NCBI RefSeq assembly: GCF_020520425.1
Contig: NC_079491.1
Location: 35,641,449 to 35,705,448, forward strand
DNA: 64,000 bases
DNA from: Spinacia oleracea
Taxonomy: Eukaryota; Streptophyta; Magnoliopsida; Caryophyllales; Amaranthaceae
Direction of reading: 5' to 3'
Positions 32,431 through 41,874 of the stretch are shown here, piece after piece. The notes beneath the pieces were generated by a model. The model ran no database searches. It worked only from the letters and a program-made list of their open reading frames with translations, and was not told where the DNA came from. Each line of letters opens with the position of its first letter. Position 1 is the stretch's first letter. The position numbers and the translations under genes are program-made.

Positions 32431-33002
32431 ATAAATATTATTTTATGAACAATATAAAAAGTCAAAATGTTACAAATACTACGAGAGAAGTGAATTATAC
32501 ATTAGGAATAGTGATGGAGATATTAAGGGTGACCTGCCAACAAGTAATTAAGGGAAGCTCATGAGCCCACTATCGTTGAAGCAAAGCAGTGGTACGTGAT
32601 GGCTACTGATGGAGTGTTGGGGTTACATATGATGGCAGCTCAAAAAAAATAACAAATGCAAGTTAAATATAAGGTGACGTTACTTAATTTCTCAAGAAAT
32701 GCGCTTAGTTTAGTGAAAGTTATCTAGGAGTAACGAGTAACAATTCGTGCGATTTTAGTTCTGTTAAGATATTTAAGTTTGTTAAATTTGATTTTGTATA
32801 TAGAGAACCTAATGGGAATTAAGGGTCGTACCGTCGTTCATATGCTTCTACGTATACGGTTCATACAAAAGAAATTGACGCTTTAATTCATTCAACTAAT
32901 AGCCAAATAAATGTTAACTCATGATTATATGACACCTAACTTTCCAATTCAATAATAACTGATTAATTGATAAAAAATTTTCAATTTTATCAGTATACTT
33001 AT
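32431..33002. other. Intergenic, no feature resolved
   Basis: No ORF, TIR or RNA gene is supported. A less AT-rich patch at 32520-32640 has no recognisable coding content. Confidence 0.45.
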
Positions 33003-33004
33003 TA

Positions 33005-33314
33005 CTACCTCCATTTTAAAATAATTTTTCCGGTTATTATTTGTACAAATATTAAGACAAAATAGAAAAAATGTGTAAAATGTTGATAAATATAATAAAA
33101 TATAGATAAACTATGTTTAATCGGAATAAAGTGGGTGGGTGTAAAAAAAAAATATGAATAAAGCAACAGAAAGTGAGTGGAAAGTTATAAATGTTGTGGG
33201 GTAAGAAGAAAAGATAATAAATTTTTATTTCCAAAAATAGAATAAAGCAAAGTGTAAAAAATTATGAAAAGGACTAAAACGAAAAGTATAAAGATAATTT
33301 TGAAACAGATGTAG
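33005..33314. mobile_element. Stowaway MITE
   Basis: Ends CTACCTCCATTTTAAAATAA and (inverse) CTACATCTGTTTCAAAATTA, flanked by TA at 33003-33004 and 33315-33316. About 310 bp, noncoding. Confidence 0.75.
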
Positions 33315-33458
33315 TATACGATAAGATGGGTAATCAATACCTAGTATTTAAAAAGCATAACCATCACCATTTCAATGACACATAAGCAATACTATTTTGT
33401 TGACACATGTCTCAATCTTATTAATCTTTCTATTTACTTTTTGTTATAAAAAAAATAA

Positions 33459-33544
33459 CGGTTTTTTCATGAAATGCCCCTGAGGTTTTAAAAAACGCAC
33501 CAAATACCCTCGCCTGTTTCGATTCACATAATATACCCCTATTT
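33459..33544 (+). repeat. MULE left TIR
   Basis: 86 bp beginning CGGTTTTTTCATGAAATG. The related subterminal phrase ATATACMCCTATT recurs near 33530 and 33650. Confidence 0.93.
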
Positions 33545-33820
33545 TTTTCCAAGTTTGCACCAAATACCCCTTAACTGACCTTCCGTTAGTCCTCCGTTAA
33601 GTCGTGTTTATAATTCACAGTATACCCCTTTTTATAAACTTAATGCATAATATACACCTATTTTAAAATTAAGTTGCACTAGATACCCAAATTGCAGGAA
33701 TTTGAATTTAACGGCTAGTTTTTAAACCTAGGAAGCAAAATATAGCCGTTATGTTCTTGCTGCCTATAAATGCTACTAGTGTTCACCTCACTTGCATACT
33801 TTCCCCTCTCCAAATTAGCC

Positions 33821-34225
33821 ATGAGCTCTCATTCAAAAACCGAATCTTCTTCCATCCCAAATTTAGCATACATTAGAGTTTCTAATAAAAATTGCTATTG
33901 CGGGAGAAGATTTGCAATTAGGAGCTCGGAAACGGCAAAAAATCCGCAAAAGCTTTACTACAAGTGTGATCCTTGTGATAATTTCAAATGGTGCAAAGGT
34001 TTTCTTGAGCACACAAGTGATGAAGTTCAGAGCAAGGGAAACAGAGATGATGAAAACAGGGGAATGCAAGAACAAAGCTGGGGAATGCAAGAACAGAGCA
34101 GGGGAATGCATGAAGAGTTGAAGCTATTGAAGAAGAAGATCAAACAACAGAAACAGCAAATCAATTTTGCAATAAAAATTGGTGTATTAATGTTTGCATT
34201 TCTGATTTGGATAGCAATGAAGTAA
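33821..34225 (+). CDS. GRF-type zinc-finger protein with C-terminal membrane segment (MULE accessory gene)
   Basis: 134 residues. The start at 33821 was preferred over the upstream in-frame Met at 33770 because MSSHSKTESSS begins the region similar to other plant GRF proteins. Residues about 25-65 form a GRF zinc finger: NCYCGRRFAIRSSETAKNP, then LYYKCDPCDNFKWCKGF. Next comes a charged stretch with three near-identical GMQEQSWG/RGMHEE repeats, a Lys-rich coiled coil (ELKLLKKKIKQQKQQ) and a final hydrophobic segment IGVLMFAFLIWIAM that is probably membrane-spanning. GRF fingers bind single-stranded nucleic acids in some proteins; small plant GRF proteins of this layout are abundant and uncharacterised. 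It is transcribed from the left TIR towards the transposase. Its role in transposition is inference. Confidence 0.75.
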   Translation: MSSHSKTESSSIPNLAYIRVSNKNCYCGRRFAIRSSETAKNPQKLYYKCDPCDNFKWCKGFLEHTSDEVQSKGNRDDENRGMQEQSWGMQEQSRGMHEELKLLKKKIKQQKQQINFAIKIGVLMFAFLIWIAMK

Positions 34226-34497
34226 AGTTGTAACAAATTTCATGAAATAAAGAGACTTTGTTCCATAAATACTTGTTCAAGCAAATAAGCTTTACATAAA
34301 CTGAACTTTAAGTGGACAAACACCACTGAACTGCACAAAAAGAGGTGTTCTAAGCATTTCACTGTTTCCAAAAAATGATCTCTGCACAACTGTTTCCAAA
34401 AACTGATTCTAACTAAACTGATTCTGACTAAACTGATTTGACTAAGTTAGTTTAGCTTTGTGCACTACAATTCACAAAATATAGCCAACTGAGGTGA
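34226..34497. other. Intergenic gap between convergent MULE genes
   Basis: Short AT-rich spacer with an AATAAA signal at about 34246 for the rightward gene and an ACTGATTYTRACTAAA repeat near 34400-34445. The 3' UTRs of both genes must lie here. Confidence 0.6.
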
Positions 34498-37400
34498 CTA
34501 TGCAGCTGCCTTTGACCTCTTCCTTGTGTTTGGTCCCCCATTTGATGTACTTGCTCCTGCTGCACCACTCTTTGAAGTGCTTGGTCCAGTGGCACTTGTT
34601 CCTCCACTCTTGCATGTTCTTGAGTTGTGACCAAACTCTCTACACTTTCCACATTTCACATTTGTGTTCCTCTTCCCTTTCTTTGATTCATTTGCCCCTC
34701 TCTTTCTCTTCTTAGCAGGTCTGCCAGATGGTCTTTTGATGGTTGGAGGCTGAATGGAAGGAAGGCCAAAGTCAGGCCACTGAGATGGATCTGCCATAGG
34801 ATGAATATGTTCTGCATAGGTTAGCTTGTATGCAGCAGCCTTGAACCATGGGGATATGAAATCATGGGGGTTAATCCTTTGGTCATATATGACCCTCAGT
34901 GCATGCTTGCAGGGGATTCCACAGATCTGCCACTTCCCACAGGCACAACTTCTTGTTGCAAGCCTAATTGGGAAGTTGACATGTCCATCCCTAACCTCAA
35001 ATTCACCCCCTCCACATGCTGTGGCATAACATAACCTGGACTCAGCTGTCCTCTCCTCTAACTCTTTCAATGCATATGCAGTGAGCTGACCTTCCTCCAT
35101 GTCAACTGCCTTGTCAAATCTAGCCCCCACCCTCTGCATACACCAACTTCTGATTGCTGTACACCAGACATTAAACAACAAACAACAAGTTCAGGGGTAT
35201 ATTATGCATGAATATGATTAAACAACAAACAACAAGTTCAGGGGTAATATTATGCATGAATATGATTAGAAGAGTTATACCTTCCAATAATGAGAAGACA
35301 GGCATGTCTCTGAAGGGCTTTGTGCATGCATTGAATGACTCCACAAAGTTTGTTGTGTTGTGATCACAACAAACAGTAGAGTCAAACTTATGCCTAGACC
35401 ACTGCTCAATGCAGCTGTTCAAGTATGCAGTGGCATTTGCATTGTACTCACTGATCTTTTCCATGGTCTTACCAAACACATACTCATTGTATGCATTAGC
35501 AGCTATCCAAAAGAGCTTGTGGAATGCAGATCCACTGAAGCCATTGTTCTTACAATTCATGTATAGGTGTTGGCAGCAAACTCTCCTAGTTGCTCTAGGA
35601 AAAGTTTCTCTAACTGCCAACTCAACACCCTACACATCAGCAAACAACAAAAACAGGTTCATTAATATAGAAACATAAACATAAGAAAAAGTAAAGATCA
35701 GAAAAGAGTAAATATCAGATCAGTACACATACCTTCATCCTATCACTGATGAAGGTCCAATCATCTCTGTTGCAACCCTCCTGCTCAAACATTTGCCTCA
35801 AACATCTCATGAAGTAGGTCCAACTGTCACAACTCTCAGTGTCTACTATCCCATAGGCAAGAACAAAAATTTCATTGTTCCCATCTATGCCAACTGCTGT
35901 CAGTAGAATGCCCTTGTAGAAACCACTTAAATGAGCCCCATCTATTCCAATTATGGGCCTACAACCCCTTAGAAACCCCCTGACTTGTGCAGCAAATGAG
36001 AAGAAGCAAGCTCTGAATTTTGGGTTCACATCCCCACTACTGGCCCCCCATGTTATAAGTGCATGACTCCCTGGGTTTGTTTGCTTAATCATCTCAGCAT
36101 ATCTAGACAACAACTCATATGCTTCAGCCCAACCACCATGCAGCTTTCCCTTTGCCATACTCCTGACCTTGTACAATAGCCTCTTTTTCACCCTCAACTG
36201 AAACTTCTCCTGTGCATACCTCCTCAATGTCTCCACTGGAATCTCTGGATTTGCCTCTATTTCCCCCAACATATGCTTACACAACCACTCAGAGGTCACC
36301 ACTGGATTCTCCTCAAGCCTCCCACAAGTTCTGTGGGACCCACTGATCACCTTAATGGCCCAGCTAACATTGTCAAACAACCTACTGGCATGTATCCTCC
36401 AGTCACATGACTCCACTGCACACACTGCTGTGTACCTCCTATTGTCAGCCCTCTCAACACTAAGCCCAAACCCCTCCTGTATGCAGTAACTTCTCAACAC
36501 TTCAAGAAATGTGGCCTTATCATGAAAGATCAACCAGGGTTCTAACTTAATGGACCCATATGGTTAATCAGTCCATATTTTGCCATTTTTATAGGCCTTA
36601 TCCATCTTTGAGGAACCATTTAGACAATCCTCAAACCCCAAATCAGGAATATCATCAGGAATCACCTCATCATCAACATCAGAATCAATCCAATCATTCA
36701 GAACATCCTCTTGTTCAGAATCTGATTCCTCATAATCAGAATCCTCACTCTCCTCTTCTGAACATATCTCACCAACATCAGCAAAAATCCCTGGTGTCTT
36801 AGACCTTCCTGTACCCTTTCACCCTTTTCCCTTTCCCTTGGAAACCCAAGTTCCAGCCTTCTTAGCAGTGACTTTGTTAACCCTAAACCCCTCAGGTCTA
36901 GCTCTGCCCCCCTTCTTTTTCACTGGCTGAGCTTGATCAGGTGGTGCTTGATTGTTAGGCTCATCAGTTTGGTTGTTCTGTGGTGGAGTGGGATTTTGTG
37001 GTGGTGGTGGAGGGGTGTGATGTTGTGGTGGAGAGGTGGGATGTTCTGGTGGTGGTGTGTGTTGTTGTTGTTGTGGTGGAGAGGTGGGATGTTCTGGTGG
37101 TGGTGTGTGTTGTTGTTGTTTTGGTTGGGTGGGTTCTTTCTGTGGTGGGGGTGGTGGGGGTGGTGGTGTAGGTTGTTTGGTGGGTTGTTTAGGTGGGGTG
37201 GGTTTTTTCTGTGGGGTGGGTTGTTTAGCTGATGCCCTCCTTTTGGGGGTTAGTTTCTTAGAAGCAGGCTTATCCTTGCCTTTTGACTTAGAAGCAACAT
37301 GATTTGTGTGTTTGGGTGGGGTGGGTTGTTTCTTTGGGGATTCTTGTGTTTGTTGTGGTTGAGAGCAACCTGGAAACACCTCATCAGCATCATCTTTGCT

Positions 37401-37916
37401 AATGACTCTCACATACTCAACCTTCATGTCCTCACAATCAACAACAGGGACCTCCATAGCCACAGTGTACTCCATTTGTTCCTGTATTTCCCTCAAAATG
37501 TCCTCCCTTTCCTGTTGTTTCCTCATTGCCTCTTCCTCCTCTCTTTGAGCCCTCAACAGTTCCTCTTGTCTCTCCTTAAGTTGTCTCTCTTTTTCCTTTC
37601 TATGATTCTCAATTGTTGCAACAGCATTCCTAAACACCAATCCTGGTTTATCTGTTCCCTCAACCCAAATTTCAGCAGTGTCTTTACCCCAATTCCATCC
37701 CCACAGAAGCCTTAAAGTCTTATCATCATTCAATTCAACCTTACCACAAGGACCCTCAACATACAAGCTAAAGGTACTAGGCAAAAAAACATCTTGCTTA
37801 ACTGATTCCTCAAAGATATCAAGAAACAACTTCAACAAACGATATTTTTCCATGTCTCCCACTCTAATATCAAAACTATGTGACCCATAACGTAGTAACA
37901 ACCAAATAGCACTCAT
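34498..37916 (-). pseudogene. MULE transposase (mudrA type), nearly intact
   Basis: Coding exons 37916-35733, 35629-35281 and 35156-34498, with GT-AG introns (AAG|GTATGT...GTAG|GGTG; GAAG|GTATAA...ACAG|CAAT), total 1064 codons. N-terminus: GSHSFDIRVGDMEKYRLLKL, a PB1-like fold common in MULEs. Then a Glu/Arg coiled coil, a Pro-rich segment with HTPPPEHPTSPP repeats, and an acidic linker. The MULE core has IIGIDGAHLSGFYKG (first catalytic Asp), FISDRMKG (second Asp) and NFVESFN (candidate Glu). It ends with a SWIM finger (CACGKWQICGIPCKH) and a CCHC knuckle (CGKCREFGHNSRTC). TGA at 36819-36821 and TAA at 36564-36566 interrupt the Pro-rich/acidic region in an otherwise preserved frame. A 5' UTR intron precedes the start. 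An intron hiding the stops is conceivable but not evident. Confidence 0.88.
35157..35280 (-). repeat. Duplicated ~47-bp unit inside MULE transposase intron 2
   Basis: AACAACAAACAACAAGTTCA followed by GGGGTATATTATGCATGAAT occurs twice in the intron (about 35173-35219 and 35220-35268), with a 1-bp difference. The core AGGGGTATATTATG also occurs in the MULE TIR (38497-38510). Confidence 0.75.
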
Positions 37917-38340
37917 CCTAAAGGGAAAAAATAATGAAACTAACATCAATTTTCATTCCAACAACCACAATTGACCAATAACCAACAAGAAATTTGCGCA
38001 ATTTTTTAAAAAAAACTGACAATTTCACAAACCCTAACCCTAATCGATTTTGTGAAAAAAAAACAAGTTTACCAGCAAAATTAAACAGAGGAGAAGAGAT
38101 TATTACCTGGAAGTAGACTAACCAACTTGTAAATTCCCGTTTCCTCTTCAACACTAACTCAGCTGGAAATCGCCTCAAGTTTCTCCCTTTTTTGTCGCGA
38201 TTGAAGCAAAATCACAACCCACGAACTCGCCTTTAAGGTGCGCAGCAAAATTCACAAAAATATTGAAGATCTACCCAGAATTTCTAGGGTTTGAGTAGGA
38301 TTAGAGCTTGAAGAAGAACAGGGGAGAGGAGAGAGAAAGA
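37917..38340 (-). promoter_or_regulatory. Transposase 5' UTR with intron and upstream promoter side
   Basis: On the minus strand, a leader exon ends CTACTTCCAG|GTAATA at 38107. The intron runs 38106-37918 and ends CCCTTTAG just before GATGAG, whose ATG is the start at 37916. The leader begins near 38340 after a CT-rich stretch with CAAACCCTAGAAATTC. Promoter elements must lie between it and the right TIR. Confidence 0.65.
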
Positions 38341-38492
38341 GAAAAATGTGAACGGTTTTTTTTTTTTGGTCTTTCTGTGAAAGTGAAGGAAGTCAATGGC
38401 GCTAAACCAAAATTAAGGGCAAATAAGTAAAACACCACTAACGGCAGACTAACGGCGTTAGCTGACAGGTGCATGTCATGAACAGTACGGAT

Positions 38493-38578
38493 AAATAGGG
38501 GTATATTATGTGAATCGAAACAGGCGAGGGTATTTGGTGCGTTTTTTAAAACCTCGGGGGCATTTCATGAAAAAACCG
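38493..38578 (-). repeat. MULE right TIR
   Basis: Inverse of 33459-33544, 85 of 86 positions the same. Confidence 0.93.
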
Positions 38579-38672
38579 AAAAAATAATGGTCATTCATTA
38601 TTCTACTTTATCGTCATTAGTTATTACATATTATACTACTAATCCTCGTCTCTTTAATTTACTAGAGTTGTA

Positions 38673-38971
38673 CTGCATCCATCCCATATTTATAGTATTA
38701 CTTAACTAAAAACACGGGTTTTAAGAAAAGTGTAATATAGTACACGGAAATTTAGAATATAGTACATTGATAATTGATTTGTATGAGAAAGTGAAATATA
38801 ATACATGGATTTGGAATATAGTACATGGAGAAGTTGTGTTGGATTTCAGTGCATTTTTATTTAATATAGTACACGAGAAAGTGGAAAACTCAATGGCCAG
38901 AAATAGAAACATGATTATAATTTTGGGACGCTTATAATAGAATCAGGACTACAAAAACGGGACGGAGGGAC
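38673..38971. mobile_element. Stowaway MITE with internal short repeats
   Basis: Left end CTGCATCCATCCCATATTTA, right end inverse GTCCCTCCGTCCCGTTTTTG, TA at 38671-38672 and 38972-38973. Inside, AATATAGTACAYGG-type phrases repeat five times between 38730 and 38880. These also produce a 63-codon minus frame without meaning. Confidence 0.72.
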
Positions 38972-38973
38972 TA

Positions 38974-39840
38974 CCAAAAATTAGGATTGATACTCAACTT
39001 GATGCCTAAACTACCGTCCCCTACTTCATCTTCCCCATTCTTCACCTTCCCATTAACTCTCCAACCTTAATTATTTTCAATGTCAATTTAATTCAATCCC
39101 CGAATCTTCTCCCCTTCTCCTGTAGCATTAATTCAAAATTTAACCTCACTACTAGACTTTTTGACTGATCCATTTTGAAACGGTAGGAGATTATAGGGTG
39201 CTTTAATTCAACATTTCTATTGTTTATTTTCATGCATGCAATTCAAGCCGTAATACCACCTCCCCCCCTCCCCCTATCTTCTCTCTAAGCACGTTGTTCT
39301 TGATTTTTCTTAAGCACGTTGGAAGTATGTTGTTTATTTTTCTTGCTTAATTAGTTGCAATTCATTTTGCAGAGAAGGATAATCTTATAATGTATGGTTT
39401 CCATGCAAATGATTAAATGTGGGCAAATTGTCATCGACATTTTGATACTTTTAGGTGGGTTTTATATGTATATTTTTTGTTGTTAGGGGAACTTACAATT
39501 AGTTTTAGTTCTCCTATAAGAAAAGTTTTGTCTGTATAGTTTAATAGTTAGACTTTGTTAAGTCTTTCCCTTAATTGGATTACATGAGTATAGTCGTAAA
39601 CTGTAGGAGTTGCAAATTTGTTTGGTCTTTGTACAAATGATATGTTATTGGTGGTAATAAGTGATTTAAAGCGGATCTATTTTTTCAGGGAAGATGAACA
39701 TAAGAAAAAAATGTAATGATTAAAAAGACAAGACTTGATATGTTAAAGTTTTAATTATTGTCATTTGATTTAAACACCTTCTAACACCCACTTAAGAACA
39801 ACATAACTTCTAAATTCCATTACCCGACCAACATATAACC
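38974..39840. other. Noncoding sequence, probably Helitron body
   Basis: AT-rich with CT-rich patches near 39250-39300. No ORF. If the Helitron 3' end at 39870 is real, this is part of that element; its 5' TC end was not located. Confidence 0.35.
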
Positions 39841-39870
39841 AGCCCGTTCGTCGAACGGGCCAAAAACTAG
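39841..39870 (+). mobile_element. Helitron 3' terminus (hairpin + CTAG)
   Basis: GCCCGTTCG and CGAACGGGC (39842-39860) form a 9-bp GC-rich stem, six bases before CTAG (39867-39870), which is followed by T. This is the canonical Helitron 3' end and insertion site. No Rep/helicase gene is nearby, so the element would be non-autonomous. The end lies just upstream of the duplicated promoter of heat-shock copy 2. Confidence 0.65.
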
Positions 39871-40179
39871 TTAGTAATAATGAAGCTTGTTTTTTTTAAT
39901 GATGCAAATGATGTCTTACTACAAACCAAAGCAAAGCAAAGCAAGGAAGCCACGTCACATATTCTAGTAAAAGGACACAAAACAGAATAAAACAAATCCA
40001 ACGTAAATAAAAACATAGGACTTGATCGACAAACTACAATTCATATGCATCTTTTATTACTTTGATCTCTATAATAAGATTGAGCATCTATTTGGGAATG
40101 AAACTTGTACTATAAAAAAGAGTAATATGTACACAACACAATTAAGAAAAGTAAAGAAGCTATGGTAACAAAACACCTC

Positions 40180-40187
40180 TATAAATA
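40180..40187 (+). promoter_or_regulatory. TATA box of small heat-shock gene copy 2
   Basis: TATAAATA is 96 bp upstream of the ATG at 40283. The context (CTCTATAAATAA) and the upstream AAAGC repeats at 39926-39944 parallel copy 1. Confidence 0.65.
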
Positions 40188-40282
40188 AACTGTAATCAAT
40201 GTATGTGTAAATAACGTAGAATGAACTAGAGAAATATTACAATAATTCGTAAATTGATTCTACTGAGTATTAATAACAATCA

Positions 40283-41466
40283 ATGGCAAGCAAGGGCATG
40301 GTGATGACATGCTCGGCTTTGTCGAACAAGGCCTTTACCAGCCCATTACCTATTAATGGGTTAATCCCACCACCTTCTGTGGTCTTGGTTAGACCTTTAA
40401 AGAAACCTAATTCAAGGTCATTTTTGGTGGTACGAGCACAACAAGCTGGTGGGCAGCCAATTGACTCTGTCCATCCTGTGACAGGTGCACCTTTCAACAA
40501 AAAAGTTGCCCTTCTTGAAACTTCTCCATACGGTAAATTTAAATACGGACTATCCCATTTTTATAACTATTTTTTCCTTGTTACATACTACTACAACATG
40601 ATACTCTCTCCTTCTCTTTTTGTTTTTTACGTTTAATATTTTTCAAGCGTTTTAATAACTAATTAATGTGTATTGAGATTTTTCTAAGTTTTTCCTATAA
40701 ACGAGGAAAATTACTTTTATTTATAATGTTTTCCCTCTTATCAAAATTCTGATATTGGGAAAATGAGAAAAAGTTAATGTTTTTATGGAAAAGTGTGAGG
40801 GATTAAATGACTCAATTGATTTAATTTGTTAATGTAATAATTAGGTACAAATTTTGATAGAATATTAAATCATTTATGTGATAATATAAAAGGAAATGTA
40901 AAGAACATTTTGAAACACCCAAAATGAAAACGTAAAGAACAAAAAGAGACGGGGGAGTAGTACGTATGATACATAAATCGTACTCCCGTACATTTTTTCT
41001 TTTTTTTTGCAAGGTAAGATGAATAGCTCTATCGGGTCTGGTCAACCTGCCCGGATTAGCAGGCTAGACACTTTGAGAGTGGGGGAGTGATAAGGGGAAC
41101 GTACTCCGTACATGAATCTGCGTAATTAATAGTTTGAAGTTATTTGCTGTACGGACACCCTGGAACACTAGTGAGGACGAATTTGAGATCAGGATGTGGT
41201 TCGACATGCCAGGGACAGCTGCGGAAAACATACAAGTGGATGTTGTGGATAACATGCTTGTCATCAAAGGAGAAGGTGGAATTAATGCCTATGGGAAGAA
41301 GGTAATTAGCCCCTACCAAACTACGGTTCAATTGCCTTCTAATTCATGGAAAGAAGAGATAACTGCCGTCTTCAAGAATGGTGTTCTGTACATTACTGTG
41401 CCAAAGATCATCAAATTTGACCACAAAATTATCCAAATCCCAGTCAGATCATCCGCTTTATCGTAA
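40283..41466 (+). pseudogene. Chloroplast small heat-shock protein, copy 2 (splice acceptor apparently lost)
   Basis: Exon 1 is 40283-40532 (transit peptide ending SFLVVRAQQ, donor TACG|GTAAAT). The homologous exon 2 is 41150-41466; joined they would give 188 residues closely similar to copy 1 (RTPWNTSEDEFEIRMWFDMPG, LVIKGEGG, YITVPKI, ending IQIPVRSSALS). The base pair before exon 2 is TG (41148-41149) where copy 1 has the AG acceptor. Upstream AGs at 41131-41132 and 41138-41139 would throw the frame into early stops. Both exons are otherwise open, so the loss is recent, a non-canonical acceptor is used, or the sequence has an error. The 617-bp intron holds a Stowaway. The Met-rich region is missing as in copy 1. 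Confidence 0.75.
40604..40960. mobile_element. Stowaway MITE in the intron of heat-shock copy 2
   Basis: Left end CTCTCTCCTTCTCTTTTTGT, right end inverse CTACTCCCCCGTCTCTTTTT, TA at 40602-40603 and 40961-40962. 357 bp, noncoding. Copy 1 lacks it, so it came after the duplication or was lost there. Confidence 0.78.
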
Positions 41467-41874
41467 CTTCATTATTTTACATGAGATGAAATTGTCTATC
41501 ATCTCATGTTTCGTGGGAGACATTGTTGGTTAAGAGCTTATCAATTACTTCTACTAGACAAATAAGAAGCTTTGTTTGTTTGTATTGGTTTCAAGTCGTA
41601 TGTCCCAGAACGTACTTGTAATTGATAGAGTATAAAACTAATCTTAGGGCTTCAACCATCAGCTTAAGCTTTTGGTTGAGTTCAGTAATCATACACTTAT
41701 ATGTCAAGTATAAGCAATCCTGGCTATTTGTGCTACTACCAAAGGCGTGATATCTCGACAGTTTAGCCTCGGCGTTGTGGAAGACTGTCAGCGTGACGAT
41801 TCGCGTTATTTCACAACGTTGTTTATGTCTATAAAATTTCTCGACTTGTAAAAGCGTTGAGATATTAGTCGTAT
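41467..41874. other. 3' flank of heat-shock copy 2
   Basis: This contains the 3' UTR and intergenic DNA. A 105-codon minus frame (41591-41908) has no recognisable family and overlaps the CACTA-like end; I do not accept it as a gene. Confidence 0.45.

Larger units (their letters stand above)
33459..38578. mobile_element. MULE (Mutator-like element), full length 5120 bp
   Basis: The 86-bp TIRs (33459-33544 and 38493-38578) differ at a single base. A perfect 9-bp duplication AAAAAATAA lies at 33450-33458 and 38579-38587. The element carries two convergent genes: a leftward mudrA-type transposase with introns and a rightward GRF zinc-finger gene. This matches the two-gene convergent plan of maize MuDR, although the second protein is unrelated to mudrB as far as I can tell. 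High TIR identity implies a recent insertion. The transposase has two nonsense codons. Confidence 0.95.

Noticed and set aside
36933-37302. Gly/Trp/Cys-rich frames on the plus strand
   Set aside because: They are antisense shadows of the Pro-rich part of the MULE transposase.
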